Assembly: GCA_003952965.2 (NCBI GenBank)
Contig: CM025853.1
Coordinates: 31,872,615 to 31,936,614, forward strand
Origin: Morella rubra
Taxonomy: Eukaryota > Streptophyta > Magnoliopsida > Fagales > Myricaceae
DNA length: 64,000 nucleotides
Direction: 5' to 3'
Shown: positions 37,601 to 47,972 of the stretch, piece by piece
Layout: the number at the start of each line of letters is the position of its first letter
Position numbering within the stretch: position 1 is the first letter of the stretch
Position numbers and translations under genes: made by a program
The notes under the pieces: generated by a model
Database searches by the model: none
What the model was told of the DNA's origin: nothing
What the model saw: the letters and a program-made list of their open reading frames with translations, nothing else

Positions 37601-38149
37601 GATATGTTATTGCATTAAGCCGGCCTTCGAGCTAGCTACGTCGTTCCCTTCGCCGCCCACTGTGATATTGCACCTGCAAATTGCAACCTCCGCACGTCAA
37701 ATCCCAACGACCCCTTCCATTCTGGAGGTCTCATCAGCCGGACCTATGATGCGCATCCCCATCAATGGGCCCCTAAGCCCAGGCGGTAAGGCTGCCACGT
37801 AGAGCACCCCTCTTGCCAAGAATCCAAAAGGGTCAATCTCATCACACTCACTCACAACGCCACTCCCCTCTTGGCCCAGCGCATAGCTCTAACCCAGACC
37901 CGCCTCACGCCACACGGGGTTCCTACGCCGCCTCACGCTTCCCGGGTGGATAATGCCCTACGCGGCACCTGATAATCGAATTTCCCCTGAAAGCTCTGGT
38001 AACATCTACTCTCCAGTGAGGCCGCTCTGGCCTTGTTGCCACGAATTTCACCTTCCTACCCCAACCACCACACATCCCAATCCCAACTTCGAGCCCATCG
38101 AAGGACGCGCATCCCTCCAATGCACATAGCAATCATCCCTGTTACCTTC

Positions 38150-38840
38150 TGTGCCACTCTATCCACATCTCTACTCCTCTCGCGCACAACCAACCGTGTC
38201 TTCCGGTCCATTTTTCTCCCAGTCATCGCCACTTGGCAAGCGCCCCTGCAGGCCCCCTTCTTACGCTCTTTTATAGGTGCCTTCACTGTCTTCTGCTACA
38301 GGCAAATGCTTCTACTGCTCCTTAACCGTCAATATTTTATTTTCCGTCAGTTTTGACGCTGGACTAAGATCGCACAACTGAACTGACAGTTCAATATCGA
38401 TCGAGCACCACCCCCCCTTTTTATTCCGCTCTTTCAAGCACGTAAGATCCGCTTGGGGCCCTCATCCCTCTCCCTCTCCCTTGCTCGCTCCCTCACCCTT
38501 TCGCAATCGCTCTCCCTCCTCATCCTCATTCCTCTCTGGCATCTTCGCCTTCCCCCTTCCTGCTGCGGCTCGATGACCCTGTTGCACCGAACCTTGGGCA
38601 ATATGGGCCTCCGCATCCCTCTGCACTTCCTTCTGTTCGTTATCCTATCAAGCAGATGGATGCACCCATCCTTGAAGGACCGTAAAGCTTCTGGGATGCT
38701 GGCAACAGCGCTTCGCATATCGCCTCGTCCCACCTTTCCAGCACGTCTTTGGGAAGCACTGGCCTGCAAGCATCGACTTCTAGGACAACTTTGCAGTCCA
38801 ATCCGGGGCAAGAAACAATGGTTATGCTGTCTTGGATCTT
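38150..38840 (-). pseudogene. RBR unit trace 4, cut by the gap
   Basis: The first part (38150-38640) is noisy but matches about 21963-22430. From about 38645 to the gap the match to 22430-22620 becomes close, with blocks such as GTAAAGCTTCTGGGATGCTG and GCACTGGCCTGCAAGCATCG. It therefore covers the VVERW-type linker and the start of the RING1-IBR region. Spacing from trace 3 is about 3.7 kb, in the same orientation. The N gap interrupts it. Confidence 0.7.
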
Positions 38841-39840
38841 NNNNNNNNNNNNNNNNNNNNNNNNNNNNNNNNNNNNNNNNNNNNNNNNNNNNNNNNNNNN
38901 NNNNNNNNNNNNNNNNNNNNNNNNNNNNNNNNNNNNNNNNNNNNNNNNNNNNNNNNNNNNNNNNNNNNNNNNNNNNNNNNNNNNNNNNNNNNNNNNNNNN
39001 NNNNNNNNNNNNNNNNNNNNNNNNNNNNNNNNNNNNNNNNNNNNNNNNNNNNNNNNNNNNNNNNNNNNNNNNNNNNNNNNNNNNNNNNNNNNNNNNNNNN
39101 NNNNNNNNNNNNNNNNNNNNNNNNNNNNNNNNNNNNNNNNNNNNNNNNNNNNNNNNNNNNNNNNNNNNNNNNNNNNNNNNNNNNNNNNNNNNNNNNNNNN
39201 NNNNNNNNNNNNNNNNNNNNNNNNNNNNNNNNNNNNNNNNNNNNNNNNNNNNNNNNNNNNNNNNNNNNNNNNNNNNNNNNNNNNNNNNNNNNNNNNNNNN
39301 NNNNNNNNNNNNNNNNNNNNNNNNNNNNNNNNNNNNNNNNNNNNNNNNNNNNNNNNNNNNNNNNNNNNNNNNNNNNNNNNNNNNNNNNNNNNNNNNNNNN
39401 NNNNNNNNNNNNNNNNNNNNNNNNNNNNNNNNNNNNNNNNNNNNNNNNNNNNNNNNNNNNNNNNNNNNNNNNNNNNNNNNNNNNNNNNNNNNNNNNNNNN
39501 NNNNNNNNNNNNNNNNNNNNNNNNNNNNNNNNNNNNNNNNNNNNNNNNNNNNNNNNNNNNNNNNNNNNNNNNNNNNNNNNNNNNNNNNNNNNNNNNNNNN
39601 NNNNNNNNNNNNNNNNNNNNNNNNNNNNNNNNNNNNNNNNNNNNNNNNNNNNNNNNNNNNNNNNNNNNNNNNNNNNNNNNNNNNNNNNNNNNNNNNNNNN
39701 NNNNNNNNNNNNNNNNNNNNNNNNNNNNNNNNNNNNNNNNNNNNNNNNNNNNNNNNNNNNNNNNNNNNNNNNNNNNNNNNNNNNNNNNNNNNNNNNNNNN
39801 NNNNNNNNNNNNNNNNNNNNNNNNNNNNNNNNNNNNNNNN
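38841..39840. other. Assembly gap, 1000 N
   Basis: The run is exactly 1000 undetermined bases, the size usually written for a gap of unknown length. Reading frames crossing it are meaningless. Confidence 0.99.
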
Positions 39841-41493
39841 CTCCCATAAGGCTTCCCTCAGAAGAGATCGAGATGTGGAGACTCCAGAAAATGCGCATTT
39901 TCTCTCTGAAGCGGGAGGTCTCCGATCAGAGTCTTTTAAGATAACTCAATGTGTTGTAAATGTGGTGGTTTCAAAGAGATTTATTAGGCCTGTTTGAAAC
40001 TGGACCAAACCGGACTGGGCCGACGGAAATCGTCCATCTTTTGGATTGGACTAATTTGTGGTCTGCCGGAACTTTCTCTGAAAATAGATTTGCTACGTAA
40101 TAATAAATCAATTGCAAATTGCTAAAAAAACAATTTTTTCGGGTAACTAAAAAAAAAAAGCAATTTCAAATTACAAAAAGAAATTTTTGTCCGGGAATAC
40201 TAAGGATCTCAAAAATCCATTTGGCATGCATTAACTACCACTCATTTCTGTTTTATACTTCTGAATTATTAAATTTGACACGACACATCATACAACTAAT
40301 TGATTCATACGTATATTATTTCAGAATTTGACCGTATATTATTTCATCTATTAATTTGTCAATGGAGAGATATTCAATTCGGTGTGAATTAAATACGTTA
40401 GAAGTAATATGTTAAACCTTAGAAGTTTAGAGTAAATTTACGTAAGCGATCGAACGTAAATTTACAATTTGTTAGTTGAAGAGTGTAATTTCTCCAAAAA
40501 TCTTAAACCTAGAATGTTATCTTATTCCCTCTTCTCCTGTCCTTTGATCGTCTCAGTTTCTGCCTCACGCTGTGCCGTTGTCTGTCGTCTCTCACCATCT
40601 CTCTCTCTCCCGCTCTCTCTCTCGGCCCATCTGATTCACTGTGTTGGTGTGGTTTTTAATCCCCAAATTCGACCTATTTGATTCACTGTATTGGTGTGGT
40701 TTTTATCCTTTTGGGGAGTAATTTATGGTTTGGGTAGCGAAAATCTGGTGACTGAAGTTCGGCAATCTCGACGTGCGCCATCCCTCCTCGCCAAACAAAA
40801 CGAAATTCTCGGAGTCTGAGACTCTGTTTGGTTTCCTATCAGATTTGTGGAGAGATGTTTTGAGTCTGAATCTGCATAGGGTTGGTTCTTAAGGGTGCAC
40901 CCATCTGGGTTTGTTGCAGAACTCCGTAATGTGATGTTCAAAAATCAATTCCGTTTGGATAGTAAGGGAGAATAAGGGTTTTTCCATTATACGGCGAATA
41001 TCTATGTATTTTGGTTTATTTTTTTTGGTGAGTGTGAGCTTTAAGAAATAAGGAACCCGTCGCGAGCCAATTTCTGTTGATGTGGGAGCGAAAGATGTTA
41101 TCAAGCAAAAAAGTAAAGAATGCTACTCTGAATACAAAGCTCTACAAACATTAAGCTGTTGATGTAGCAGTCTTGGGTAGAAAGTATTTAATCCGATGGG
41201 AGGAATTTTTTTTGGTGAGTAATTTGCGTCACTTCTTAATATTTGTGATCTCTGATACGTAGCTATATTTATTTCTTTTGGGTCAGTAATCTGTTGCTAT
41301 ATTTCTATACTGCTTGATTGGATACTTTTGCCAGCTCAAAAGTTGTGGTCTGAAAGTGGAGGTGAGAGGTAATAGGTCGTCAGTGTTTTATTTGTCCTAG
41401 TGGTTAAGAAGATAGGTTGAGAACTGTTGGGCGAAGCCCGCGTAGTCTGTAGATAGCGAGAGGACAGGGAGAGGCGCAAAGCGAGGGCCATAA
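39841..41493. other. Upstream flank of the first NTF2 gene
   Basis: I recognise no separate gene. A perfect 18-bp palindrome (AGAAAATGCGCATTTTCT) lies at 39886-39903, just after the gap. A CT-rich stretch near 40590-40625 and the bases just before 41494 probably belong to the NTF2 promoter and leader. Confidence 0.4.
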
Positions 41494-42992
41494 ATGGACC
41501 CAGAGAAAGAGGCAAAGACGTTCGTGGAGAACTACTACAAGACGTTCGATTCGGACCCAGCGGCGCTGGCGATCATGTATCAGGAGGGTTCCATGCTAAC
41601 CTTCGCGGGTCAGAAGATCCAGGGTTCTCAGGACATCGTCGCCAAGCTCACCAGCCTCCCTTACGAGCAGTGCAAGCACGCCATCACTACGGTTGATTGC
41701 CAGCCCTGCGGCCCCGCTGGGGGCATGCTCGTCTTTGTCAACGGTGATCTCCAGCTCGACGGTCAACAACAAGCAGTCAAGTTCAGTCAGGTATTTCCTC
41801 AAACACCTAATGAGCCGTATGGAATGAGTGTAATTGCACGCACTGTGTTTGTTGTTGGGTCAAGTATGGTGTTTATTGCACCTGCTTTCGGCTTTCTCAT
41901 ATTTCATATTGCAGTGTGTGGAAGTCGACAAAGGTATCGGAAGTGAAGGCGATAGACTGCCAATAGGATTGCTGTTTTCAATAACCCCCCCACCCTTTCC
42001 GCGGGGGCGGGTGCATTTTGACTGTAATGAAGTATGTAGTTATTGGTTGTCGCTGAAGAAGCAGCTACCAATTTTAGCCTGTCTAACTCGCTAGAGAAAA
42101 TCGAACTGTTTGAATACTAGACATACGAGCGTGCTTCCTAGTTGTTCAAGGTTGTTACCGTTTCAGTGTATGTACATGCCATATTCCTGCGTATCCGTGT
42201 GATGGATCAGAATTTTCTCTGCAATTTTTTGTCCAAATTGCACAGTGAAATTTAGAGAAAATAAACATAAAGTAGACCCTGCACCATTTAATGCTGCATA
42301 TGTAAAATTTTGGGTAGCATGACCCGTACAATGAGATCCATATGTTATGAATATCTCTCTTCGAATTACACCATGCAATTTGGAAAGGAAGTTGTAGAGG
42401 ATCTTCGTCTTCCGTATGATACCCCTAAGAGCTAGTCACATGAATCATACTCTCATTATTCACTTATACGGTCAGGAATGATCTTCTACATGGCTAATAT
42501 GGGACATTGCACCTGTCCGTGTAACATTCTTGCAATTTAATCTGAGCTGTACATTTGCATCTCGGTTGCAGTATATGTTGAATAAAGAAGAATGAGTATC
42601 TAAGAATATCTTTGGCGAGTCAATAACTAGATTGCGTCATGGCTAGTCATTTTGATTGACCTTTGGGATGTAAAGCTTTTGGAAGGGAGAGGGTTTTGCT
42701 AAATCCTGGTATTTTTGCAAGATCTTTCCCGCTAGAATGGTGGACACTTGATCACTTGCGATGCGATGGACATATTCTGGTCTATTATTTTCTTTCCCTA
42801 TTGTAATCCTTGTCTTCCGTTTCTGTTTCATGCGCCATTGTTCCTCAGATATGATTGTTTCGGCCTCACATGTAGTTCTTTCCTTCTGACTCTCTTTTGT
42901 GCCCCAATTTCCTGCAGATGTTGCATTTGATACCGGCACCACAGGGTAGCTTTTACGTGTTGAACGATATTTTCTGCTTGAATAATGAATAA
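41494..42992 (+). CDS. NTF2: Nuclear transport factor 2
   Basis: NTF2 carries Ran-GDP into the nucleus through FG-repeat nucleoporins and works as a homodimer. Two exons (41494-41790 and 42918-42992) give 123 residues, the usual length for the small NTF2 of plants. Landmarks: MDPEKEAKTFVENYYKTFDS at the start, YQEGSMLTFAGQKIQGSQDI near residues 29-48, KLTSLPYEQCKH, VDCQPCGPAGGMLVFVNGDL, then MLHLIPAPQGSFYVLNDIF at the C-terminus. The intron of 1127 bases has GT and AG ends, and the codons join in phase 0. No defects are seen. A diverged tandem paralog lies 3.3 kb downstream on the same strand. Confidence 0.95.
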
Positions 42993-43397
42993 GGAGTGTT
43001 TAAGTCCACTCGAAAACTTGGCATAGAAGTTCTTTTGTTTGCTTTAGTACTCGACCATCGAAAATAACAACCAGGTTCTGTATTGGTGTTAGCTTTTACG
43101 TACCTTTTGGAGGGGGGTACTCTAGAACATCTACGATTGGGTGCTTGTTTTTCTATGTTTAGTCATTATCGAGTATGGTATTTTGATTGTGTGCATTGAT
43201 TTTAACTGCTCTCTTGTTTCAAATGTAGTAGAATGAGTTGGTAGTTGGATATTTTATCTTCATCCTAACTTGCAGAATAAAAAAGCAACTGTCTAAACTA
43301 ATCCTCTAGCTAGGGAAAGCTTAACGTTATTTCATACTTGCATATGGTGGGAAAGGCTTATCTTGTTTAGGGGAATAACAATGTTAATCCATCGTCT
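42993..43397. other. 3' flank of the first NTF2 gene
   Basis: It probably holds the 3' UTR and terminator. No other feature is recognised. Confidence 0.4.
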
Positions 43398-44700
43398 CAT
43401 TACAACAAAAATCATTGTCAAAAATTTTTATCACCTGAAGTGTTATTTTTGTCACCAAAGGTTTTGAATGACAAAACTTAGTTGTCACCTAAAACCTGTC
43501 AGCAAAGGTTTTAGGTGACAATTTTCTTGTTTTGTCACTCAAAACCGTCCGGACATATAACTATACCGTTTGAAACGGTTTTCTACCATATTAATGAAAT
43601 TCAAAATCGTCATGCCCAGTACACTCCATCCGTTCACATAATAGGTGCGAATGTACTCTTCATACGTTCGCATGAGGAGTGCGAACGTTTGGTCCAATGT
43701 GATGAAATATATTCTGTCATGAAAAATACGTGCGCACGGTAATGTACAACCGTCCGCACGATAACATCAAGACGTCCGCACTGTTGTTTAACTTATGACG
43801 AAACAATTTTTTGTCACCTTAAAAATCGATCGAACACTTACATGGACAATGCAGACGCTTATTTTGTTGAACACGTTAGAACGTGTTTTCTTCACGTTCG
43901 AACGGTTGTTTAATTAAAGGACCATGTGCATGAAAGAATAACCATGTAGACAGATAGTATTTCATGCAAAGTGTGCGAATGGATTGTTAAGCACGCGCAC
44001 ATCTTAACTATAAAAATTGCTTAGACGATTTTGTTACCGTTCGAACCCTTTGTTACGTATTTGAATTAATTTAATTGAAATTTTAAAAATAATTTGTAAA
44101 TAATACAAATAGAAAAGATATTCAATACTTTTAATATTAATAAAATGTTTATAAATACATAATCGATAAGTACTGATCAAGTAGTGAAAATATATAATCT
44201 GCACAAATTTTCGTTTGGGTGTCATATAAGATGTTAGCTGTCTGATCTGCTCCATCATTTGCTCACGCATCTGTTGTTCCATTAATTGTATCTGTTCTTG
44301 CTATTCTACTAGGTTTTGTTGCTGCTCCTGCATCATCTTCTGATGCTCTTTGTCTTTCTTCCGTTGCTGCTCCTCCATTATCTACTGATGCTCTCGTATC
44401 GTCTGTTCCATTTCTGACTGCTTGACCGGAAATGCTTCATATTTCATCTATCTAACCCTCTTCTCCTCTATCTCTAATCTGGCTTCCTCCAATCTCCAAG
44501 ACAAATCAACGGACAATATTGAAGACGATGATCTCACAAATCGTACTGAATGGCCTAAATCTCACACGTAACTTACTTTTGTCTCCATCACCTCAGCGAA
44601 AATTTACACTTTTTTGTATGGCTTTCCCTCTGACTCATGCTGCAACTATTACGCTTCTATTTTTTTCTGCAAATTAGAAAAAAGATAAAGTTAGCACATA
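43398..44700 (-). mobile_element. Decayed CACTA (En/Spm-like) transposon fragment
   Basis: The left edge CATTACAACAAAAATC resembles a one-base variant of a CACTACAA-type terminal repeat. Behind it are GTCACC/GGTGAC inverted repeats and many short motifs of the ACGTTCG/CGTTCGAAC type, as in CACTA subterminal regions. On the minus strand at about 44034-44430 a Gln/Met/Glu-rich coiled coil (MEQQMREQMMEQIRQ, KDKEHQKMMQEQQQNLVE) resembles the C-terminal part of plant En/Spm transposase-family proteins. It is interrupted by two in-frame TAG codons in Gln-rich context. The right terminus was not found. Confidence 0.5.
43460..43546. repeat. Subterminal hairpin of the CACTA-like element
   Basis: The left arm at 43460-43497 and the right arm at 43506-43546 are reverse complements with a few mismatches and a small bulge, separated by eight bases. 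Both contain GGTTTT, GACAAAA and TGTCACCTAAAACCT-type blocks. Confidence 0.75.
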
Positions 44701-44828
44701 TAAACATAAAAGATAACGAATGCATCATAAATCTAACGTTATAACTTACAAAATTTTCTCGTGCATTTTCTGATGTTCACATGCTATCCTTATTAATATG
44801 CTTACAAAACTTGACATATTACTCTTTA

Positions 44829-45020
44829 ACTAACAAGATATTTATATGGTTAAAGTATACTTTTATTTTTACAATATCGAAACTCGACATATTGTGCCCC
44901 TCAAACTAACAAGATATTTATATATTTAAAGTACGCTTTTTATTTTTGCAATATGTACTCTAGAGGATGAACTTGGCATATTACACCTTAAAATAACAAG
45001 ATATTTATATAGTTAAAATA
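44829..45020. repeat. Three direct repeats around TAACAAGATATTTATAT
   Basis: The motif TAACAAGATATTTATAT occurs three times at intervals of roughly 77-87 bases, each with similar AT-rich flanks mentioning GACATATT or GGCATATT. The repeats are imperfect and have no coding content. Confidence 0.6.
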
Positions 45021-45043
45021 TAAGTTTTGCTATTTATACCCGA

Positions 45044-45405
45044 AACTACCACTTTTGACACATTGTACTTACAAATTACTCATACATAACACATTAAACT
45101 TTTAGTTTATTTTTTTCGTCAAATTAGACATAAATTGACTTTTTTAAAAACGAAAAAGATGATTATACCCTTATAACCTAGTCGTTATTTCATATTAAAA
45201 AAGGCAAAAATTGATTTTTTTTAAAAAAATAAAAATAAAATTACAATTATATCCTTCAATTTAACCTGCTATTTGACTTTAATATCTCATATTAAAAAAA
45301 AAAACAAAAATTAATTTTTATCCAATTTGACTGAAAAAATAGATGGAGGGTGAAATGTGTTAGTCATGGGTAGTTTGTGAATGCGATATCTCAAACATAA
45401 TAATT
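45044..45405. mobile_element. MITE-like inverted repeat
   Basis: Arms at about 45044-45095 and 45354-45405 pair as imperfect inverted repeats (CATAACACATT against AATGTGTTAGTCATG and onward) around an AT-rich centre. Phrases such as TTTTGACACATT are shared with the MITE at 24822-25192, so the two may be related. No target-site duplication was identified. Confidence 0.45.
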
Positions 45406-46330
45406 TAAAGTACAAAATATAAAATATGTGATAATTCATGGATATAAAATGTATTTTCTATAAAATGAAATATGTCAAATTTAAGAGTCTAAATGGAATT
45501 TCAATAACATAACATCAAATGTAAGAAGTGCATTCTTCTACGAGTTCACAACTCTGCTCCCCAATTCTTAAATTTACAGATTTTAAAACATCTACCAAGA
45601 ATAAGCTTGTGATATGCAGATTTATGTAGATCATTTCTCATAGATACTCATGAATAATTTGCTAGGATTCGATTTTAGCTTAAATCTTGGTTAATTATCG
45701 TCGGGAAAATTTTTTCTTGATTGCGAACTCAAATGCATACCATGTCTAAAGTTTGGCCTGAGGCTGCAATTTTATGTTCGTGGTATGAACGTAGATGGAG
45801 TGATCGTGAAGGATCTGCACAATAAGATCAATGTATTATATACCTCATAATTATGACCATGGCTTCCTGCAATTAGCTGGATAGCAATCAGCCAAATGTT
45901 TAGGTCCATCAGAAGGCTGAAAAATGCGTTCGCTCGATGTTAAATTCTCGTGGATTTATCCTGGAAAAGATGTATTGATAGATTTCGCGAGAGGTTAGAA
46001 AGGCCCACGCCGCACTGCGTCCGGCCTGGAGACGGATCTTCTGTAAAGCCCATTGGATAAACTAATTGTATCTAGGAGTGTGGACCGAAATTTTTCGATT
46101 CGGAAGGCCCATATCCGAATTTTGGTTTGCAAGAGCCATGCGTGGGCGTGACTATCAATGTATGTCTTACGAGAGAGAGAGAAAATCCCCAAAACGCCCT
46201 TCGATGAGAGCCTTAAAATTGATCAACACAAGGGCTTTCGCGTATCAGAAACTGAAATCGATCAACCGTTTTCTTGTCCCCTAGGTGCCAAAACCGTGTG
46301 AAAACAGAGCAAAGAGGCACAAGAACCGGT
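45406..46330. other. Upstream flank of the second NTF2 gene
   Basis: No separate gene is seen. The 5' leader and promoter of the second NTF2 gene presumably lie in the last few hundred bases. Confidence 0.4.
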
Positions 46331-47972
46331 ATGGCCACTGTAAGGATGGTTGTAGAGGAGAGAGTTATGCAGGTTTCTCAGGACTCCTTGCGGGGGCTGC
46401 AGGAACAACGGATCTATCACTCTTCCTGGTCGCAGACATTTTACCAAGGACCGGTCGAATCTGCGACAACGGACCAAGAATCCGCGGCAAAGGAGTTCGT
46501 CAGAATTTACTACGAGGTGTTCGATCTTAACCCACCGGAGCTTTTGGGCGTGTACCAGGAGGGGTCCATGTTGACCTTTAACGGGGACAGGATCCAGGGG
46601 TCCCAAAACATCGTGACCAAGCTCAACGAGCGGCCTCCGCAACTACAGGCATGTCATTTCCAACGTGGAATGCCAGCCATCAGGCCTCGCAGGGGGGTTT
46701 TCGCCATGGCCAAAGGCGAGCTAAAGCACAGTGATGGACTACACGCCTTCAAGTTCAGTGAGGTATTTCTTCAAACTCCAAGTTAGCTTTATGGGAAGAG
46801 TATAATTGCATGGTGTTATTTGCAGCCTCTTTTGCCAATAGGATTGCTTGTTTTCAATAATCAGTTGTGTAAATTCGTGTACAAGCAGAGTGATAGAGAA
46901 CAGAGTAGAGAGAGAGAGAAGGAAAATGAATTGTATAATTCTCATATATTCAACTTAGCATTTGAGCTGTACATACAGTTGTATTTATACACGAAATTGA
47001 TACGCTGTATAAAACTTAAGCTAACTGAACTGGCGTCTAACAGCTCTCTAACAATAAGCAGTTGGCTACAAACTGAATTAGTTTCCACCGAAACTAATAT
47101 AAACTAATAAGTTGCTTCTCGGCGGGCTTCTGAACGGTTCATCAAATATTTATTTAGTGCTTATTGCTGAAGTATAACAATCGATTTAAACATAAGTGAC
47201 TTTAAAATACAGCGGAGTTGTTTCTAGAAAAAGAAAAGGACTTCAAAATACAGCGGATGAAAATCAAACTTTTAGTTGCTTGGACATGTCAGCGTGTTTC
47301 CTAGTTATATAAGGGATTATTACTGTGTTGGTGTATGTCCATACAATCTGTTCCTGTTTGTTCTTGTCCATGAGATAGAAAAGTTTTTGATACGCTCTGT
47401 ATCAACGCCAGGAGACATGCTCACCACTATTCCACTAGTAACCAAAAGAACTGGCCTCCCTACAATCATTTATATAGTCTGTTTGACGTAATATACAGCG
47501 AATATAGCATTTCCATCTGACATCAATTTTAAGACAAGCTATGGCTTTTCTTCTCTCGGTGTAGTATCTCCTGGATAAGGCATTGGTATATCTGAGCATG
47601 CAGCTGATGGCTAGTCTTGCTTTATGCTAGATTGTACTATAGCTGGTGAGTTCGAATTATCTTTTGCAACGTGAAACTTTGGAAAGGAGAGGTTTTTGTC
47701 AAGACCTACTCACTGACCTGTTATAGTTGGGGAAATGGGAGAATTTGGGGTAGTGTGTCCAATACCTTTCCGCTAGAATGGCAGCGCTTGGTATTTGAAT
47801 GAGGACTTACTACTTGTCTTTGGATTCATGTTGGTTTGTTAAGCTTCAGCCTCTAGTGTAACTCTTGCCTTCTAACTCCGTTTCGTGCCTGTTTTTGCTG
47901 CAGACATTTCATCTGATACCAACACCACAGGGGAGCTTTTATGTGCTGAATGACATTTTCCACTCGATTTAG
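46331..47972 (+). CDS. NTF2 paralog with N-terminal extension and local frame swap
   Basis: Two exons (46331-46762 and 47904-47972) encode 166 residues. The first in-frame ATG gives about 45 extra residues (MATVRMVVEERVMQVSQDSL) before the NTF2 domain, which starts near AAKEFVRIYYEVFDLNPPEL. The domain continues with YQEGSMLTFNGDRIQGSQNI and ends TFHLIPTPQGSFYVLNDIFH. The intron lies at the same place and in the same phase as in the upstream NTF2 gene, so this is a tandem duplicate. At 46656-46697 the current frame reads FQRGMPAIRPRRG. The frame one base over reads ISNVECQPSGLAGG, matching the family's VDCQPxGPAGG segment. Function as a Ran carrier is doubtful if the frame swap is real. The extension may be non-native. 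Confidence 0.75.

Larger units (their letters stand above)
25440..38640. other. Noisy, A-poor block with traces of the RBR unit
   Basis: From about 25.4 kb the sequence loses the character of the surrounding DNA. The plus strand becomes rich in C and T and poor in A, especially after 29 kb, and no stretch reads as a clean gene, exon or transposon. Where it can be aligned to 21.9-25.4 kb, purine-rich stretches are replaced by pyrimidines and small indels are dense. Open frames of 100-168 codons are frequent, which is expected when stop-codon bases are depleted. The block ends near a 1000-N gap. I read it as uncorrected long-read gap filling over a repeat array, not as biologically mutated DNA, but cannot prove this. 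Confidence 0.6.

Noticed and set aside
38453-39997. Very long open frames spanning 38.45-40.0 kb.
   Set aside because: They run through 1000 N bases, which are not sequence evidence.
44829-45020. Evenly spaced direct repeats considered as a CRISPR-like array.
   Set aside because: There are only three imperfect AT-rich repeats, in a plant nuclear context, with no spacer regularity and no cas genes.
46274-46330. Extension of the second NTF2 frame further upstream.
   Set aside because: The first codon there would be TTG. The first in-frame ATG is at 46331.
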